This document shows positions 32,761 to 33,204 of a stretch of DNA of 33,204 bases, in pieces. Numbering within the stretch: the stretch's first letter is position 1; each line of letters begins with the position of its first letter. The stretch spans positions 1 to 33,204 of the forward strand of contig JALHTP010000024.1 of assembly GCA_022865725.1 (NCBI GenBank), given 5' to 3'. The stretch is from Methyloceanibacter sp. (GTDB lineage: Bacteria > Pseudomonadota > Alphaproteobacteria > Rhizobiales > Methyloligellaceae). The position numbers were made by a program, and so were the translations under genes. The notes under the pieces are model-generated. The model saw only the letters and a program-made list of their open reading frames with translations. It made no database searches and was not told the DNA's origin.

Positions 32761-33186
32761 GTGACTCTCTCCGACACCGAAGAGGACGAGGATCGAGCAA
32801 TCGAGGCGGCAACCTCGATGACGATCTATGTCTGCATCACCTGTAGGCGCGCCGGCGATCCCGAAGACGGCGTGCGCCCCGGCCTGCTCCTGGCGCGCGC
32901 GACGGCCCGCGCCGCCGACGGCACTGGCGTCGTCGTGCGGCGGGTCCGCTGCTTGGCCAATTGCAGCCGCGCTCTCAGCGCGGCGATCAGGCGCAAGGAG
33001 GGTTGGACTTACATATTCGGCGGGCTCGACGAGGGGCGGGATGCCGAGGCGCTGATCGAAGGCGCGAGGCTTTTTGCGCGAGCGAGCGACGGCCTCATGC
33101 CCTGGCGCGGGCGTCCTGAGATTCTGAAGCGCGGGCTGATCGCGCGCGTGCCCCCCATCGATTTCGAGGAGGAGGAGCGCGAATGA
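32761..33186 (+). CDS. DUF1636 metal-binding protein, B12-regulated
   Basis: A 141-aa protein of the DUF1636 family, thought from its Cys pattern to be a small thioredoxin-like [2Fe-2S] protein; here CITC near residue 24 and CLANC near residue 63. The family sits beside cobW, cobN and other cobalamin genes in Alphaproteobacteria. I used the GTG at 32761 (AGGAG ten bases upstream); the ATG at 32818, which opens MTIYVCITCRRAG, would start right at the conserved part and is equally plausible. A riboswitch precedes it, so B12 should repress it. Its stop overlaps the next start as ATGA. Confidence 0.88.
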   Translation: MTLSDTEEDEDRAIEAATSMTIYVCITCRRAGDPEDGVRPGLLLARATARAADGTGVVVRRVRCLANCSRALSAAIRRKEGWTYIFGGLDEGRDAEALIEGARLFARASDGLMPWRGRPEILKRGLIARVPPIDFEEEERE

Positions 33187-33204
33187 GCGCGCCGCTTGCC
33201 CGCA
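33183..33204 (+). CDS. Start of a downstream gene, runs off the window
   Basis: ATG overlaps the DUF1636 stop (ATGA). Only MSAPLAR can be read. From the usual gene order next to DUF1636, cobW or another cobalamin gene is likely, but the sequence here cannot show it. Confidence 0.5.

Overview
This is a GC-rich, gene-dense window that reads as an alphaproteobacterium, most likely of the order Hyphomicrobiales (Rhizobiales). The grounds are an OlsB-type ornithine lipid acyltransferase, the alphaproteobacterial form of an RpoH heat-shock promoter (CTTG-N18-CCTATAT) in front of dnaK, aerobic-type cobalamin genes with CbtAB, Ku plus a PE-LIG-POL type LigD, a copy of an extragenic palindrome I remember as common in Rhizobiales, and several tiny protein families typical of Bradyrhizobium-like genomes. 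Species cannot be told from the sequence.

Layout. 1-4.3 kb: the 3' part of comM, a membrane-anchored hybrid histidine kinase, and an olsB-like acyltransferase. 4.3-11.1 kb: a heat-shock region (hrcA-grpE, then dnaK-dnaJ) interrupted by a minus-strand alkB and a divergent methyltransferase. HrcA is the repressor and GrpE/DnaK/DnaJ the chaperone machine; hrcA has a sigma70-like promoter almost on its start codon, and dnaK has a good RpoH promoter. 11.1-16.6 kb: a housekeeping stretch (perM-like transporter, FMN reductase, pyrF, yggU, yggT, tRNA-Ala(CGC), an SDR oxidoreductase, a secreted protein). 16.6-20.1 kb: bacterial NHEJ genes, ku and ligD, with ligD broken into two frames at an A9 tract. 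20.3-21.9 kb: an exported caspase-fold (C14) protein.

21.9-25.4 kb is the accessory-looking part. It has low coding density and about a dozen very small genes on both strands (21-98 aa; many with signal or membrane segments, one zinc ribbon), several intrinsic terminators with UUCG-type loops that share sequence, and a decayed copy of one of the small genes. It starts with an unusual leader: a 17-nt exact complement of the 16S rRNA 3' end placed as a Shine-Dalgarno for a 21-codon ORF, alternative hairpins, and an intrinsic terminator before a small exported protein gene. It ends with a row of hairpins plus terminator that may be a small RNA. Several of the small genes here were found only by reading the reverse strand.

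25.4-33.2 kb: an extensin-like lipoprotein, a small helical protein, then a cobalamin block. cobC and cobD are divergent with overlapping start codons. cobQ, cobO, cobU, cbtA and cbtB form one minus-strand operon behind a cobalamin riboswitch. A second cobalamin riboswitch faces the other way and leads a DUF1636 metal-binding protein and a gene that runs off the window. The two riboswitches are back to back and share a 34-nt identical inverted core. Together these genes import cobalt (CbtAB), adenosylate and amidate the corrin ring (CobO, CobQ), attach the aminopropanol arm (CobC, CobD) and activate it (CobU), under B12 feedback.
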